DNA from: Candidatus Bacteroides merdigallinarum
GTDB taxonomy: Bacteria; Bacteroidota; Bacteroidia; Bacteroidales; Bacteroidaceae
Assembly (NCBI GenBank): GCA_019116285.1
Contig: DXBX01000031.1
Span: 1-43,900 of the forward strand
Direction of reading: 5' to 3'
Length of the DNA stretch: 43,900 bases
The position numbers and the translations under genes are program-made. Of the stretch, positions 26,858 to 36,647 are shown one piece after another. The notes below the pieces were generated by a model. That model did not search any database. It worked only from the letters and a program-made list of their open reading frames with translations, and was not told the origin of the DNA. How positions within the stretch are numbered: position 1 is the stretch's first letter; every line of letters starts with the position of its first letter.

Positions 26858-27862
26858 ATGGACGAAAAGAAACGGATAACCTTCATCGTGAACCCTATTT
26901 CGGGCGTTTTGGACAACCGCCAGATTATGGAGGGGGTGGGCCGGAGGCTGGACAAGGAGGCCTACGAGGCTCGTGTCATATATACCGAACGTGCGGGCCA
27001 TGCCGTGGAGCTTGCCGCCCGCGAAGCGGCCCAAGGCACCTATGCCGTGGTGGCCGTAGGCGGGGATGGTACCATTAACGAGATTGCCCGTTCGCTGGTT
27101 CACACGTCCACGGCCTTGGGCATTATCCCCTGTGGTTCGGGTAACGGCTTGGCGCGTCATCTGCAAATTCCGCTGGATCCTCGTCGGGCCATCGGTATCC
27201 TCAACGAGGGACATGTGGAGACTATAGATTATGGTACCCTGAACGGGACGCCTTTTTTCTGCACGTGTGGTGTGGGATTCGATGCTTTTGTCAGCCTCCA
27301 GTTCTCCAAGGCGGGACGTCGAGGGCCGTTGACCTATCTGGAGAAGACTCTTTTCGATAGTCTGAAGTATCGCCCGCAGACCTATGAGCTGGAGATGGAC
27401 GGATATACTGCCCGGCAGAAAGCTTTTCTCATCGCCTGCGGCAATGCCTCGCAATATGGCAATAATGCCTATATCACACCTCAGGCCACCGTGGACGATG
27501 GCCTGTTGGACGTGACCATTCTCGAGCCTTTCACAGCCTTGGATGTTCCCCAACTGGCTTACCAACTTTTCCATAAGACTATCGACCAAAACAGTCGCAT
27601 CAAGACTTTCCGTTGCCAGCATCTGAAGATACACCGGAAACGTCCCGGCGTGGCCCACTATGACGGCGATCCCGTGATGATGGGTGAGGATCTGGACGTG
27701 CGCATCGTCCAGCACGGGCTGCGCGTGCTTACACCTCGTGATGCGGAGAAGGACTCTCCCAATGTCTTCCAGCGTGCACAGGATTATATCAACGGTCTTA
27801 AGCAACTGAACCGCGCCTATTTCCAGCGTCTCGCCGAGGACCTGAAGGAACTGAAAAGATAG
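26858..27862 (+). CDS. Diacylglycerol kinase-family lipid kinase
   Basis: The product is a 334-residue soluble lipid kinase. NPISGVLDN (12-20) is the nucleotide-binding entry, GGDGTINEI (68-76) the family's signature loop, and [10 protein letters not shown] (93-102) the conserved Gly-rich segment. The C-terminal beta-sandwich ends in HYDGDPVMM and RVLTP. Members phosphorylate diacylglycerol, ceramide or sphingoid bases. The adjacent divergent spt makes a sphingolipid substrate a reasonable guess, but specificity cannot be read. The ATG is preceded by a consensus -7 box about 32 bp upstream. Confidence 0.88.
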   Translation: MDEKKRITFIVNPISGVLDNRQIMEGVGRRLDKEAYEARVIYTERAGHAVELAAREAAQGTYAVVAVGGDGTINEIARSLVHTSTALGIIPCGSGNGLARHLQIPLDPRRAIGILNEGHVETIDYGTLNGTPFFCTCGVGFDAFVSLQFSKAGRRGPLTYLEKTLFDSLKYRPQTYELEMDGYTARQKAFLIACGNASQYGNNAYITPQATVDDGLLDVTILEPFTALDVPQLAYQLFHKTIDQNSRIKTFRCQHLKIHRKRPGVAHYDGDPVMMGEDLDVRIVQHGLRVLTPRDAEKDSPNVFQRAQDYINGLKQLNRAYFQRLAEDLKELKR

Positions 27863-27914
27863 ACAGACTCTCAAAAAATCGGGTGTTTCGTGTGGCGGTG
27901 TCGGGAGGTTTGTG

Positions 27915-27922
27915 TATTTTTG
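27915..27922 (+). promoter_or_regulatory. -7 box of aspS
   Basis: TATTTTTG fits TAnnTTTG and lies 40 bp before the aspS ATG, in the 100-bp gap after the lipid kinase. It is also why the longer upstream open frame of aspS is rejected: that frame would start within the promoter. Confidence 0.6.
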
Positions 27923-27962
27923 CCGGGAAATACCGCAACAGGATCAATTTAAGAAATTATAT

Positions 27963-29720
27963 ATGTATAGAACCCACACCTGCGGAGAACTCCGCATAGA
28001 AAATGTAAATCAACAGGTCACGCTGGCCGGATGGGTGCAGCGCACCCGCAAGATGGGTGGCATGACCTTTGTCGATCTGCGTGACCGCTATGGTATCACT
28101 CAGCTCGTGTTCAACGAGGAAGTGGACGCCGAACTCTGCGACCGCGCCAATCACCTGGGACGCGAGTACGTCATTCAGGTCACCGGCACCGTGAATGAAC
28201 GTTTCAGCAAGAACGCCAATTTGCCTACGGGCGATATTGAGATTATTGTCTCTGTGTTGAACGTGCTTAATACGTCACTTACTCCGCCTTTTACTATCGA
28301 GGACAATACGGACGGGGGCGACGATATCCGCATGAAGTACCGCTACCTTGATCTGCGCCGCACGGCCGTGCGCAAGAATCTGGAGTTGCGCCACAAGATG
28401 ACTATTGAAGTGCGCAAGTACCTGGACGAACAGGGATTCATCGAGGTGGAGACACCTGTCCTGGTAGGTTCTACGCCCGAAGGTGCCCGCGACTTTGTGG
28501 TACCTTCGCGCATGAACCCCGGCCAGTTCTACGCACTGCCTCAAAGCCCGCAGACGCTGAAACAGTTGCTGATGGTGTCCGGATTCGACCGTTACTTCCA
28601 GATTGCCAAGTGCTTCCGCGATGAGGATCTGCGCGCCGATCGTCAGCCGGAGTTCACGCAGATCGACTGTGAGATGTCTTTCGTCGAGCAGGACGATGTT
28701 ATCAACCTCTTCGAAGGCATGGCGAAATACCTCTTCAAGACCATCCGCGGCGTGGAACTGACGGAGCCTTTCCTGCGTATGCCGTGGGCCGAGGCCATGA
28801 AGTACTATGGCAGCGACAAGCCCGACCTGCGCTTCGGTATGAAGTTCGTGGAGCTGATGGACATTATGAAAGGTCACGGCTTCTCTGTTTTCGACAATGC
28901 CGCCTACATCGGAGGTATCTGTGCCGAGGGAGCCGCCCACTATACGCGCAAGCAGATTGATGCCCTGACCGAGTTTGTCAAGAAGCCCCAGATCGGTGCT
29001 AAGGGTTTGGTATATGCCCGTGTGGAGGCTGACGGACATGTCAAGTCCAGTGTGGACAAGTTCTACTCGCAGGAGGTGTTGCAGCAGATGAAGGATGCTT
29101 TCGGAGCCAAGCCCGGCGACCTCATTCTCATCCTGAGCGGCGACGATGCAATGAAGACTCGCAAGCAACTCTGCGAGCTTCGCCTGGAGATGGGCAACCA
29201 GCTGGGTCTGCGTGACAAGAATAAGTTCGCTCTCCTTTGGGTGGTGGACTTCCCGATGTTCGAGTGGAGCGATGAGGAGAACCGCCTGATGGCCATGCAC
29301 CATCCCTTCACACACCCCAAGGACGAGGATATTCCTTTGCTGGACACGAATCCCGAGGCTGTGCGTGCCGATGCCTACGATATGGTGTGTAATGGTGTCG
29401 AGTTGGGCGGCGGTTCCATCCGTATTCACGACTCGCAGCTCCAGGCCAAGATGTTCGAAATCCTGGGCTTCACTCCCGAGCGGGCACAAGAGCAGTTTGG
29501 CTTCCTGATGAACGCCTTCAAGTATGGCGCACCCCCTCACGGAGGTTTGGCCTACGGTCTCGATCGTTGGGTGAGCATCTTTGCCGGCTTGGATAGCATC
29601 CGCGATTGCATCGCCTTCCCCAAGAACAACAGCGGACGCGATGTGATGCTGGATGCCCCCTCGGCTCTTGAACCCAAGCAGCTGGAGGAGTTGAAGCTGA
29701 CGGTGACAAATGACAAATGA
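27963..29720 (+). CDS. aspS: Aspartyl-tRNA synthetase
   Basis: The ATG at 27963 ([11 protein letters not shown]) gives 585 residues, the usual bacterial length. The N-terminal OB domain binds the anticodon ([23 protein letters not shown]). The class II catalytic core shows motif 2 ([19 protein letters not shown]) and motif 3 ([16 protein letters not shown]). A bacterial-type GAD insertion lies between them. The GAD domain and length point to the bacterial form. The last residues VTNDK fall in short TGACAAA repeats. Confidence 0.97.
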   Translation: MYRTHTCGELRIENVNQQVTLAGWVQRTRKMGGMTFVDLRDRYGITQLVFNEEVDAELCDRANHLGREYVIQVTGTVNERFSKNANLPTGDIEIIVSVLNVLNTSLTPPFTIEDNTDGGDDIRMKYRYLDLRRTAVRKNLELRHKMTIEVRKYLDEQGFIEVETPVLVGSTPEGARDFVVPSRMNPGQFYALPQSPQTLKQLLMVSGFDRYFQIAKCFRDEDLRADRQPEFTQIDCEMSFVEQDDVINLFEGMAKYLFKTIRGVELTEPFLRMPWAEAMKYYGSDKPDLRFGMKFVELMDIMKGHGFSVFDNAAYIGGICAEGAAHYTRKQIDALTEFVKKPQIGAKGLVYARVEADGHVKSSVDKFYSQEVLQQMKDAFGAKPGDLILILSGDDAMKTRKQLCELRLEMGNQLGLRDKNKFALLWVVDFPMFEWSDEENRLMAMHHPFTHPKDEDIPLLDTNPEAVRADAYDMVCNGVELGGGSIRIHDSQLQAKMFEILGFTPERAQEQFGFLMNAFKYGAPPHGGLAYGLDRWVSIFAGLDSIRDCIAFPKNNSGRDVMLDAPSALEPKQLEELKLTVTNDK

Positions 29721-29751
29721 CAATTGATAATTAGCAATTGACGGTTACTGG

Positions 29752-30135
29752 ATGAAGGAGACTACCCGGATATTTCGTTTTGCGGTGATTGGTATACTTA
29801 ATGCGCTGATCACCGCATTTGTTGTTTGGGCAATGATGGATGTAGTGGATGTCAATTATCGCCTTTCCAACATCACGGCTTATGTCGTAGCCCAGGCGCA
29901 CAACTTCATTTGGTCGAAATATTGGATATTCCCTACACAAAAGAAGAGCAACGCCTGGCGTCAGGTGCTGCTCTTCACATTAGCTTTCGGATTGGCCTAT
30001 GTGGCACAATTCCTATTCCTTATTTTATTAGTGGAAGGGCTGGGTTGTAATGAATACCTCGCCCAGTTCCTCGGACTTTTCGTCTATGGCGGGGTGCAGT
30101 TCGTGCTGAATCGCCGGGTGACGTTCAATCCCTGA
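29752..30135 (+). CDS. GtrA-like membrane protein
   Basis: The 127-residue protein has four predicted membrane segments: FAVIGILNALITAFVVWAMM, a NITAYVVAQAHNFIWSKYWIF stretch with the Asn-Phe-x-W motif, QVLLFTLAFGLAYVAQFLFL and FLGLFVYGGVQFVLNR. This is the GtrA/DPMS-fold family, which is thought to help flip or anchor undecaprenyl-linked sugars. A glycosyltransferase partner is not adjacent. It starts 31 bp after aspS and overlaps the aguB stop by 11 bases in a tail-to-tail arrangement. Confidence 0.82.
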   Translation: MKETTRIFRFAVIGILNALITAFVVWAMMDVVDVNYRLSNITAYVVAQAHNFIWSKYWIFPTQKKSNAWRQVLLFTLAFGLAYVAQFLFLILLVEGLGCNEYLAQFLGLFVYGGVQFVLNRRVTFNP

Positions 30136-31012
30136 ACCGTTTTGTCAAATCTTCATACGCGTCTATCCGACGGTCGCGTAGGAAGGGCCACCAACGGCGC
30201 ACGTTTTCCGAGCGCTCCATGTCTACTGTAACCACCAGATTCTCCGGTCGGTTATTCTCGGCTTGTGCCAGGATTTCTCCTTGCGGACCGGCCACGAAAC
30301 TGTTTCCCCAGAAGAGGATACCGTTTGTCTGTCCCGACGGGTCGGGCTCATGTCCCACGCGATTGACACTGACCACGGGCAAGCCGTTGGATACGGCATG
30401 GGCACGCTGAGCGATGACCCACGCACCTAGTTGGCGGGCTTTCTCATCGTCCGTGTCTGTGCTCTCCCAGCCGATGGCGGTGGGGTAAATCAGAATTTCC
30501 GCACCACGGAGTGCCATTAGACGTGCGGCTTCGGGATACCATTGGTCCCAGCACACCAGTACGCCTAGTTTTCCTACCGAGGTTTGTATCGGTTCGAAGC
30601 CCAGGTCGCCGGGGGTGAAGTAGAATTTCTCGTAATAGGCAGGGTCATCGGGGATGTGCATCTTGCGGTACTTCCCGGCGATGCTTCCGTCCTTCTCAAA
30701 CACCACCGCGGTGTTGTGATACAGTCCCGGCGCGCGTTTCTCGAACAGCGAGGTCACCAGGACGATGCCCAGCGACGCCGCCAGCTCGGAGAAGAAACCG
30801 GTGGAGGGGCCGGGGATCGGCTCCGCCAAGTCGAAGAGGCGCGTGTCCTCCGTCTGACAGAAGTAGAGGGTGTTGTGCAACTCTTGGAGCACGACTAGCT
30901 CCGCACCGTGCGCGGCGCAGGCTTGGATGCTGTGTGCCAGGTTCATCAGGTTCTCGTGCATGTCGGCCGTATTGGCCTGTTGGATGATTCCGATTTTCAG
31001 GGTTCTTGGCAT
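30125..31012 (-). CDS. aguB: N-carbamoylputrescine amidohydrolase
   Basis: The product is a 295-residue carbon-nitrogen hydrolase. The Glu-Lys-Cys triad lies in VLQELHNTLYF (Glu), YRKMHIPDDP (Lys) and VLVCWDQWYPEAARLMAL (Cys). The 'CWDQWYPEAAR' form is typical of AguB, which splits N-carbamoylputrescine to putrescine, ammonia and CO2. It follows aguA by 24 bp on the same strand, so the two complete the agmatine-to-putrescine route. Confidence 0.93.
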   Translation of the reverse strand: MPRTLKIGIIQQANTADMHENLMNLAHSIQACAAHGAELVVLQELHNTLYFCQTEDTRLFDLAEPIPGPSTGFFSELAASLGIVLVTSLFEKRAPGLYHNTAVVFEKDGSIAGKYRKMHIPDDPAYYEKFYFTPGDLGFEPIQTSVGKLGVLVCWDQWYPEAARLMALRGAEILIYPTAIGWESTDTDDEKARQLGAWVIAQRAHAVSNGLPVVSVNRVGHEPDPSGQTNGILFWGNSFVAGPQGEILAQAENNRPENLVVTVDMERSENVRRWWPFLRDRRIDAYEDLTKRFRD

Positions 31013-31036
31013 ATGCTGTGGTTGTTAAATGATAAT

Positions 31037-32158
31037 TTATTCTATTACCCCCGCCGGATACTGCATCGTCACGCAATGTAGCGATCCATGCTGTTTGATG
31101 AGCGGGCGGCAATCGATCCCTATAATTTCCCGTCCGGGGAACGCCTGGCGGAGCATGTAGCCTGCCCGGGCATCTTTCTCCGGCTGGGCGTAGGTGGGGT
31201 AGAGGATGGCATCATTCAGGATGAGGAAGTTGGCATAGGTGGCGGGTAACCGTTCACCTTCGAAGACGATGGGGTCGGGCAGGGGAAGCGGCAGCAGGCG
31301 ATAGGGGTTGCCTTCGGCGGTGCGCAGAGTCTGTAGTTCCTCTTCCATTTGGGTCAGTGCCTCGTAGTGTTCATCCGTGTTGTCCTCGCACCGGACATAG
31401 GCAATAGTTTCCGGATCGCAGAAGCGGGCCAGTGTGTCCACGTGACTGTCCGTGTCATCTCCCCGCAGGTAGCCGTGATCCAACCAAAGCACCCGTTGCA
31501 GGTGGAAGGTGCGGCGCAAGTATTCTTCTATTTCCGCTCGGTTCATCTCTCCGTTGCGATTGGGCGAGAGCAGACATTCGCTGGTGGTGAGCAGGGTGCC
31601 CAGTCCGTCGCTTTCGATGGAGCCTCCTTCCAGGACGAAACCCAGGCGATTGACGTAGGTGCCCTTCAGTTGGTCGGCTTCCACGAGTCGACGGGTGATG
31701 AGATTGTCCTTGTCAGCGGCAAATTTCAGTCCCCAGCCGTTGAAGGTGAAGTCCAGCAGGGAGGGGCCGTCCGTGTCCAGCAGGGTGATGGCACCGTGGT
31801 CGCGTGCCCAGGTGTCGTTGGTCTCGCACGCTTGGAAGCGGATATTGGCCAAGGATATGTTCGCGTGTTTCAGCTTCTCCCGCACTTCTTCGGGGCGGGG
31901 ATGTACAATTAGTAAACGTTCGCGGCGGGCCACTTCGCGGGCGATGTCCGTGAAGCATCGTTCGACCTCCTCCAGCATCGGTGCCCAGTCTGTGTCTTCG
32001 TGTGGCCAAGTCAATTGCACGCCACTTTGCAAGGCCCACTCTGCAGGCAGGAAAGGGGCACGTACCTCCTCCTGCCATGTCATGTTCTTGCCGAAACGCA
32101 CTTGGTAATCTTTCTCCGTGGCCGCCCCTTCAAGCGGCAGTCCTACCACATATCCCAT
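31037..32158 (-). CDS. aguA: Agmatine deiminase
   Basis: The ATG at 32158 (MGYVVGLPLEG) is the first one downstream of the promoter and gives 373 residues; the ATG at 32083 (MTWQEEVRAPF) is an alternative. The fold is the porphyromonas-type peptidyl-arginine deiminase/agmatine deiminase family. Motifs include WARDHGAITLL, GGSIESDGLGTLLTT, LDHGYLRGDDTDSHVDTLARF and the nucleophile Cys in HGSLHCVTMQYP near the C-terminus. It converts agmatine to N-carbamoylputrescine, which aguB then uses. No arginine decarboxylase gene is seen here. Confidence 0.92.
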   Translation of the reverse strand: MGYVVGLPLEGAATEKDYQVRFGKNMTWQEEVRAPFLPAEWALQSGVQLTWPHEDTDWAPMLEEVERCFTDIAREVARRERLLIVHPRPEEVREKLKHANISLANIRFQACETNDTWARDHGAITLLDTDGPSLLDFTFNGWGLKFAADKDNLITRRLVEADQLKGTYVNRLGFVLEGGSIESDGLGTLLTTSECLLSPNRNGEMNRAEIEEYLRRTFHLQRVLWLDHGYLRGDDTDSHVDTLARFCDPETIAYVRCEDNTDEHYEALTQMEEELQTLRTAEGNPYRLLPLPLPDPIVFEGERLPATYANFLILNDAILYPTYAQPEKDARAGYMLRQAFPGREIIGIDCRPLIKQHGSLHCVTMQYPAGVIE

Positions 32159-32218
32159 AGTGAAATTCTTATTATATAAATAATGTGTCTGATGCACCCA
32201 TCGTTTGGAGGCGCGCTG

Positions 32219-32226
32219 CAAAGATA
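32219..32226 (-). promoter_or_regulatory. -7 box of aguA-aguB
   Basis: TATCTTTG on the minus strand matches the consensus, 60 bp before the chosen aguA ATG. It excludes the still longer open frame that begins at 32221. Confidence 0.55.
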
Positions 32227-32283
32227 CACTGTCTTGTCCGTATCGCCAAGCAATGAGCTGTATTGGACAGAAATTTTATTCGC

Positions 32284-33606
32284 TTATTTCAGGTATTCCG
32301 TAATCTTCCCGCTGATTTGTAGAAGCGAGATCTCACAGATTTTCGTGTCGTACTCGGCAGAGAGGATGCGTTCTTCGGCGTCCAGTAGATTCTTTTGTGC
32401 CTCGCGCATCTCAATGCCGGCCAGGTCACCCAGCAGGTAGCGGTCACGGGAGATGTCGTAGTTGTCCTTGGCCACGATGAGGTTCTGTCGCTCCAGCTTC
32501 AGCAGCTCCAGATTGTTGCGGTAGGCCTGCCATAGGTTCGTGAGGTCGGCACGCAAGGTCTGCTCCAGCTGTTCACGCTCTAATCTTGCATTCTCCACGG
32601 CCAGGCTGGCATTGCGACGTTCGCGGCGCCGGTTGCCATCAAAGAGGTTGAAGCCGATGGTGACGCCGAAATTCAAGCCCAGGTTGCTGCGGCGCGAATT
32701 GGCGGCCATCTCGTATTTGTTCAAGGTATAGCCGTAGCCTCCGTTCAGGCGGACGTAGGGATAATCCCTGGCGCATACCTTCTTGTAATCCAGGCGTGCC
32801 AAGGTTTGATTTTGTGCGGCGCGGAGCAGGTTGGCGTTGATGGCCAGCGTGCCTTCCCACAATTCGTCGAAGCGGAGGATGTGGTTGATGTCTATCAGGC
32901 TGTCGCGGATGAGGAAGAACTCATCTACGTCTTCGTTGGACATTAGTTCGTTCAGTTCGATGCGCGAGGTGTGCAGGGCTTCCTGTTGCTTGATGTACTG
33001 TGCACTGTCTGCGTTGAAGTCCACACGGGCTTGCAGGTAATCCAGCCGCGAGGCATTGCCCACGTGAACCCGGGCCTCGGCGATGCGCACCCGTTCGCGG
33101 GAGAGGGTCATGGCGTAGTGGAAGTTCTTGAGGCGGATCTTCTGCTGTACAAAGTTGTAGTACTCTGCGGCGATGTTGGCGATGAGGTCCTCCAAGGCGA
33201 TGCGCGTATCGGTCTTACCCTGCCGCTCCAGTTCCTTGAGCTGCTGGTAGGTGGCCGTGATGTTGAATCCGTCGAACACCGTCCACTCCAGGTTGATGCC
33301 TGCGTCCAATGTTTGGTCGAAGGTACCGCTTTCTTTGGAGGTGACGCCCGTGGCGCGAAGCTTTGTCTCCGTGTCGTTCAGGGTGCCACTATAGCCCGCC
33401 GATAAGTCCAGCGTAGGCAGGGCACCGGCGTTGGCCAGAGTGGCGTTGTTCTCGCTCACCCGCTCTTGGTTGCGGGTGATGCGGAGAGAATAGTTGTTCA
33501 ACAGGCCTTGCTCCAGGCAATCCTTCAGGGTGTAGACAGGCGGTTGGGCGGTCATGGGCAGGACTGTGCACAAGGCTATCAGGAAAGTAAGAAATTGTCT
33601 TGTCAT
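32284..33606 (-). CDS. TolC-like outer-membrane efflux channel
   Basis: The product has 440 residues with an N-terminal signal peptide ending near PMTAQ. Two helical-barrel repeats of the OEP family follow, with the long coiled regions RLKNFHYAMTLSRERVRIAEARV and LEREQLEQTLRADLTNLWQAYRN. It is the outer-membrane exit of a tripartite pump. Its ATG overlaps the RND pump stop (ATGA, 33603-33606), so the two are translationally coupled. Confidence 0.93.
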   Translation of the reverse strand: MTRQFLTFLIALCTVLPMTAQPPVYTLKDCLEQGLLNNYSLRITRNQERVSENNATLANAGALPTLDLSAGYSGTLNDTETKLRATGVTSKESGTFDQTLDAGINLEWTVFDGFNITATYQQLKELERQGKTDTRIALEDLIANIAAEYYNFVQQKIRLKNFHYAMTLSRERVRIAEARVHVGNASRLDYLQARVDFNADSAQYIKQQEALHTSRIELNELMSNEDVDEFFLIRDSLIDINHILRFDELWEGTLAINANLLRAAQNQTLARLDYKKVCARDYPYVRLNGGYGYTLNKYEMAANSRRSNLGLNFGVTIGFNLFDGNRRRERRNASLAVENARLEREQLEQTLRADLTNLWQAYRNNLELLKLERQNLIVAKDNYDISRDRYLLGDLAGIEMREAQKNLLDAEERILSAEYDTKICEISLLQISGKITEYLK

Positions 33607-36600
33607 TGCTTCTTCAATTTACTGCGGTTGGTGGAAATGTAACTATACATGGCCGGTACGATGTACATCGTGAGCAGGGTGGAGACAATCATGCCGCCTA
33701 CCACGGCCGTACCCATGGCGATGCGCTGGTTGGCTCCCTCGCCCGAGGCAAAAGCCAGGGGGATGAGTCCCAGCACTGTGGCCGCGCTGGTCATCAGGAT
33801 GGGGCGGAGGCGTTGCAGAGCCGCATCCTTGACGGCCTGCATCTTCTCCTCGCCGTGTGCCTGCTTCTGGTTGGCGAACTCTACGATGAGGATGCCGTTC
33901 TTGGCCACGAGTCCGATGAGCATGATGATGCCTATCTGGCTGAAGATGTTCATCGTGATGTCTCCGAAGTACATGAACACCAGGGCTCCGGCGATGGCCA
34001 GCGGCACGGTGAGCATGATGACCAGCGGATCCTTGAAGCTCTCGAACTGGGCGGCCAGGATGAGGTAAATCAGGCCGATGGCCAGAATGAAGGCGAACAT
34101 CAGGCTGGAGGCACTTTCGCTATAGTCCTTCGAGTCGCCGGAAAGTGCCGTGCGGAAGCTGTCGTCCAATACCTCCTTGGCTATCTTGTCCATCTCCTCG
34201 ATGCCTTGTCCGATGGTCTTGCCTTCGGCCAAGCCCGTGGAAACGGTGGCGGACACGAAGCGGTTGTAGCGGTAGAGCTTGGGGGGCGCCGTGCCGTAGA
34301 CAATCTCCACGAGGTTGTCCAGCTGCACCATCTCGCCGTTGTCGCTGCGGATGTACAGGCCCACGAGGTCCGAGGGCTTGTTGCGCTGCTGGCGGTTGAT
34401 CTCGCCCAATATCTCGTATTGCTTGCCGTTCATATAGAAGTAGCCCATGCGTTGTCCGCTCAGGCCGTATTGCAGGGTCTGGGCGATGTTGCGCGTGCTG
34501 ATGCCCATCGTGCCCGCCTTGTCGCGGTTGATGGTGATGCGTGCTTCGGGGTCGCTGAACTTCAGGTCGACGTCCGCCATCTGGAAGGTGGGGTTCTCGT
34601 AGACACGCTCCATGAACTTGGGCAGCACCTCTTGCAGTTTCTCGATGTTGGTGGCCTGCAGGACATACTGCACCGGCATGCTGCTTCTCCGTCCGCCAAA
34701 CGAGGATTGTTGCTGTACGAAGGCACGTGCCTGGGTCTCCTGCTGCACAGCACGGGAAAGGCGTTCGGCCACCTCCATCTGGGTATAGTCACGTTCACGC
34801 AAATCCTTCAGCGTGATGCGGATGTTACCGCTACCGCTGGATACACGCGCCGTCACGGCTTCGGCATCGGGGATGATGGAGTCCACTACGTCGTTGATGC
34901 GTTCGGTGTAGTCGCGGATGTATTCATAGCTGATGCCTTCCGCGCCGCGGGTGTTGACCGTGATCTGTGAACGGTCCTCCAGCGGAGCCATCTCGGCGGG
35001 GATGTGCGTCCATAGGAAGAAGATGAGCCCGAAGGTCAGCAGGGTAATGACCAAGGCCAGCCACCGCTTGTGCAGGAAGGTAGCCAGCGAGCGGCTGTAC
35101 ATCCGGTTCATACCCTCGAAGAAAGGCTCCGTCACCCGGTAGAACCAGTTCTTCTGTTTCTCCTGCTTCAGCAGCTTGGTGGCCAGCATCGGCGTGAAGG
35201 TTAGTGCGGCGAAGGCCGAGATGAGGATGGAGCCGGAAATGACGAAGCTGAACTCGCGGAAAAGTCGTCCCGTGGTGCCCTCCATGAAGACGATGGGGAA
35301 GAACACGGCCACCAGCGTGATGGTGGTGGAGATGACTGCGAAGAAGATTTCCTTGGCTCCTTCGATGCCCGCCTGGAAGGGCGCCATGCCCTGCTCGATG
35401 CGCACGTAGATATTTTCTGTCATTACGATGGCGTCGTCCACCACCAAGCCTACGGCCAGCACCACGGCCAGCATGGTGAGCACGTTGATGGAGAAGCCCG
35501 CCACGTACATCACGAAGAAGGCACCGATGAGCGACACCGGTATCACGATGCACGGCACCAGCGTCACGCGCCAGTCGCGCAGGAAGAGGAAGATGATGAT
35601 GATCACCAGGATGAAAGCCTCGTACACCGTATGCTCCACCTCGCTGATGGAGGAGCGGATGAACTTCGTATTGTCGAATCCATAGGTATAGGTGACATCC
35701 TCCGGCAGGTCCTTCTTCATGCGCTCCATGCGTTCGTAGACGGCATCGGCAATCTCGATGTGGTTGGCTCCGGGTTGGGGGATGACCACCACGCCCACCA
35801 TGGGCACGCCGTTCATCTTCATGTAGCTCTTGAGGTCGGCGGCGCCCAGTTCGGCCCGTCCGATGTCGCTGAAGCGGATGATGCGGTTCCCATCTGTCTT
35901 GAGGATGAGGTTGTTGAACTCCTCGGGCGTGTGCATCAGGCCCAGGGTGCGGATGGTCAGCTCGGTGGTGTTGCCCTCGATGCTACCCGATGGCAGCTCC
36001 ACGTTCTCCTGGTCGATGGCGTTCTTCACGTCGATGGGCGTGATGCCGTAGCCCGACATTTTGGTGGGATCCAGCCAGAGTCGCATGGAGTATTTCTTCT
36101 CGCCCCAGATGCTGACGCTGCTCACGTCGGAGATGGTCTGCAGCTGTTCCTTCACGGTGAGGTCGGCGATTTCGCTCAACTCCAGCAAGGAGCGCTTGTT
36201 GCTCTGCAGGGCTACCATCAGGATGGGCGTGGCGTCGGCGTCGGCCTTGGATACGGTGGGCGGGTCGCAGTCGCGGGGCAGGTAGCGTTGGGCACGTGAC
36301 ACCTTGTCGCGCACGTCGTTGGCGGCGGTTTCCAAGTCTACGGAGAGCTCAAACTCTACCGTGATGCGGCTTTGTCCCTGTTGGCTGACGCTGGTCAGTG
36401 AGCGGATGCCCGGGATGCCGTTGATGTTTTGCTCCAGGGGTTCGGTGATCTGGTTCTCGATGACGTCGGCGTTGGCTCCGGTGTACGAGCATTGTACGGA
36501 GATGATGGGATTGTCCACCGACGGATATTCACGCACGCCCAGATAGTTGTACCCGATGAAACCGAAGAGCAGGATGATGATGGTCAGCACCGTGGAGAGC

Positions 36601-36635
36601 ACGGGGCGGCGTATGCTTAATTCGGATATGTTCAT
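33603..36635 (-). CDS. RND-family efflux transporter (AcrB-like)
   Basis: The product has 1010 residues, with twelve membrane segments and two large periplasmic loops. Visible are the conserved NPIISVQCSYTGANADVIENQ entry, the proton-relay GLVVDDAIVMTENIYVR, and the second-half KNGILIVEFANQ. The hydrophobic/amphiphilic (HAE) type is likelier than a metal pump because of this relay pattern. It lies in the order membrane fusion protein, pump, TolC on the minus strand, so the set can export drugs, bile salts or lipids. The substrate cannot be predicted. Confidence 0.95.
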   Translation of the reverse strand: MNISELSIRRPVLSTVLTIIILLFGFIGYNYLGVREYPSVDNPIISVQCSYTGANADVIENQITEPLEQNINGIPGIRSLTSVSQQGQSRITVEFELSVDLETAANDVRDKVSRAQRYLPRDCDPPTVSKADADATPILMVALQSNKRSLLELSEIADLTVKEQLQTISDVSSVSIWGEKKYSMRLWLDPTKMSGYGITPIDVKNAIDQENVELPSGSIEGNTTELTIRTLGLMHTPEEFNNLILKTDGNRIIRFSDIGRAELGAADLKSYMKMNGVPMVGVVVIPQPGANHIEIADAVYERMERMKKDLPEDVTYTYGFDNTKFIRSSISEVEHTVYEAFILVIIIIFLFLRDWRVTLVPCIVIPVSLIGAFFVMYVAGFSINVLTMLAVVLAVGLVVDDAIVMTENIYVRIEQGMAPFQAGIEGAKEIFFAVISTTITLVAVFFPIVFMEGTTGRLFREFSFVISGSILISAFAALTFTPMLATKLLKQEKQKNWFYRVTEPFFEGMNRMYSRSLATFLHKRWLALVITLLTFGLIFFLWTHIPAEMAPLEDRSQITVNTRGAEGISYEYIRDYTERINDVVDSIIPDAEAVTARVSSGSGNIRITLKDLRERDYTQMEVAERLSRAVQQETQARAFVQQQSSFGGRRSSMPVQYVLQATNIEKLQEVLPKFMERVYENPTFQMADVDLKFSDPEARITINRDKAGTMGISTRNIAQTLQYGLSGQRMGYFYMNGKQYEILGEINRQQRNKPSDLVGLYIRSDNGEMVQLDNLVEIVYGTAPPKLYRYNRFVSATVSTGLAEGKTIGQGIEEMDKIAKEVLDDSFRTALSGDSKDYSESASSLMFAFILAIGLIYLILAAQFESFKDPLVIMLTVPLAIAGALVFMYFGDITMNIFSQIGIIMLIGLVAKNGILIVEFANQKQAHGEEKMQAVKDAALQRLRPILMTSAATVLGLIPLAFASGEGANQRIAMGTAVVGGMIVSTLLTMYIVPAMYSYISTNRSKLKKQ

Positions 36636-36647
36636 GGCGGCCGGCGG

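Noticed and set aside
27912..27962. Upstream extension of aspS
   Set aside because: It would begin inside the -7 promoter box, and the conserved protein starts at [11 protein letters not shown].
29711..29740. Short TGACAAA repeats at the end of aspS as a tandem array
   Set aside because: Only two full copies followed by CAATTG-containing sequence; too short to separate from chance.
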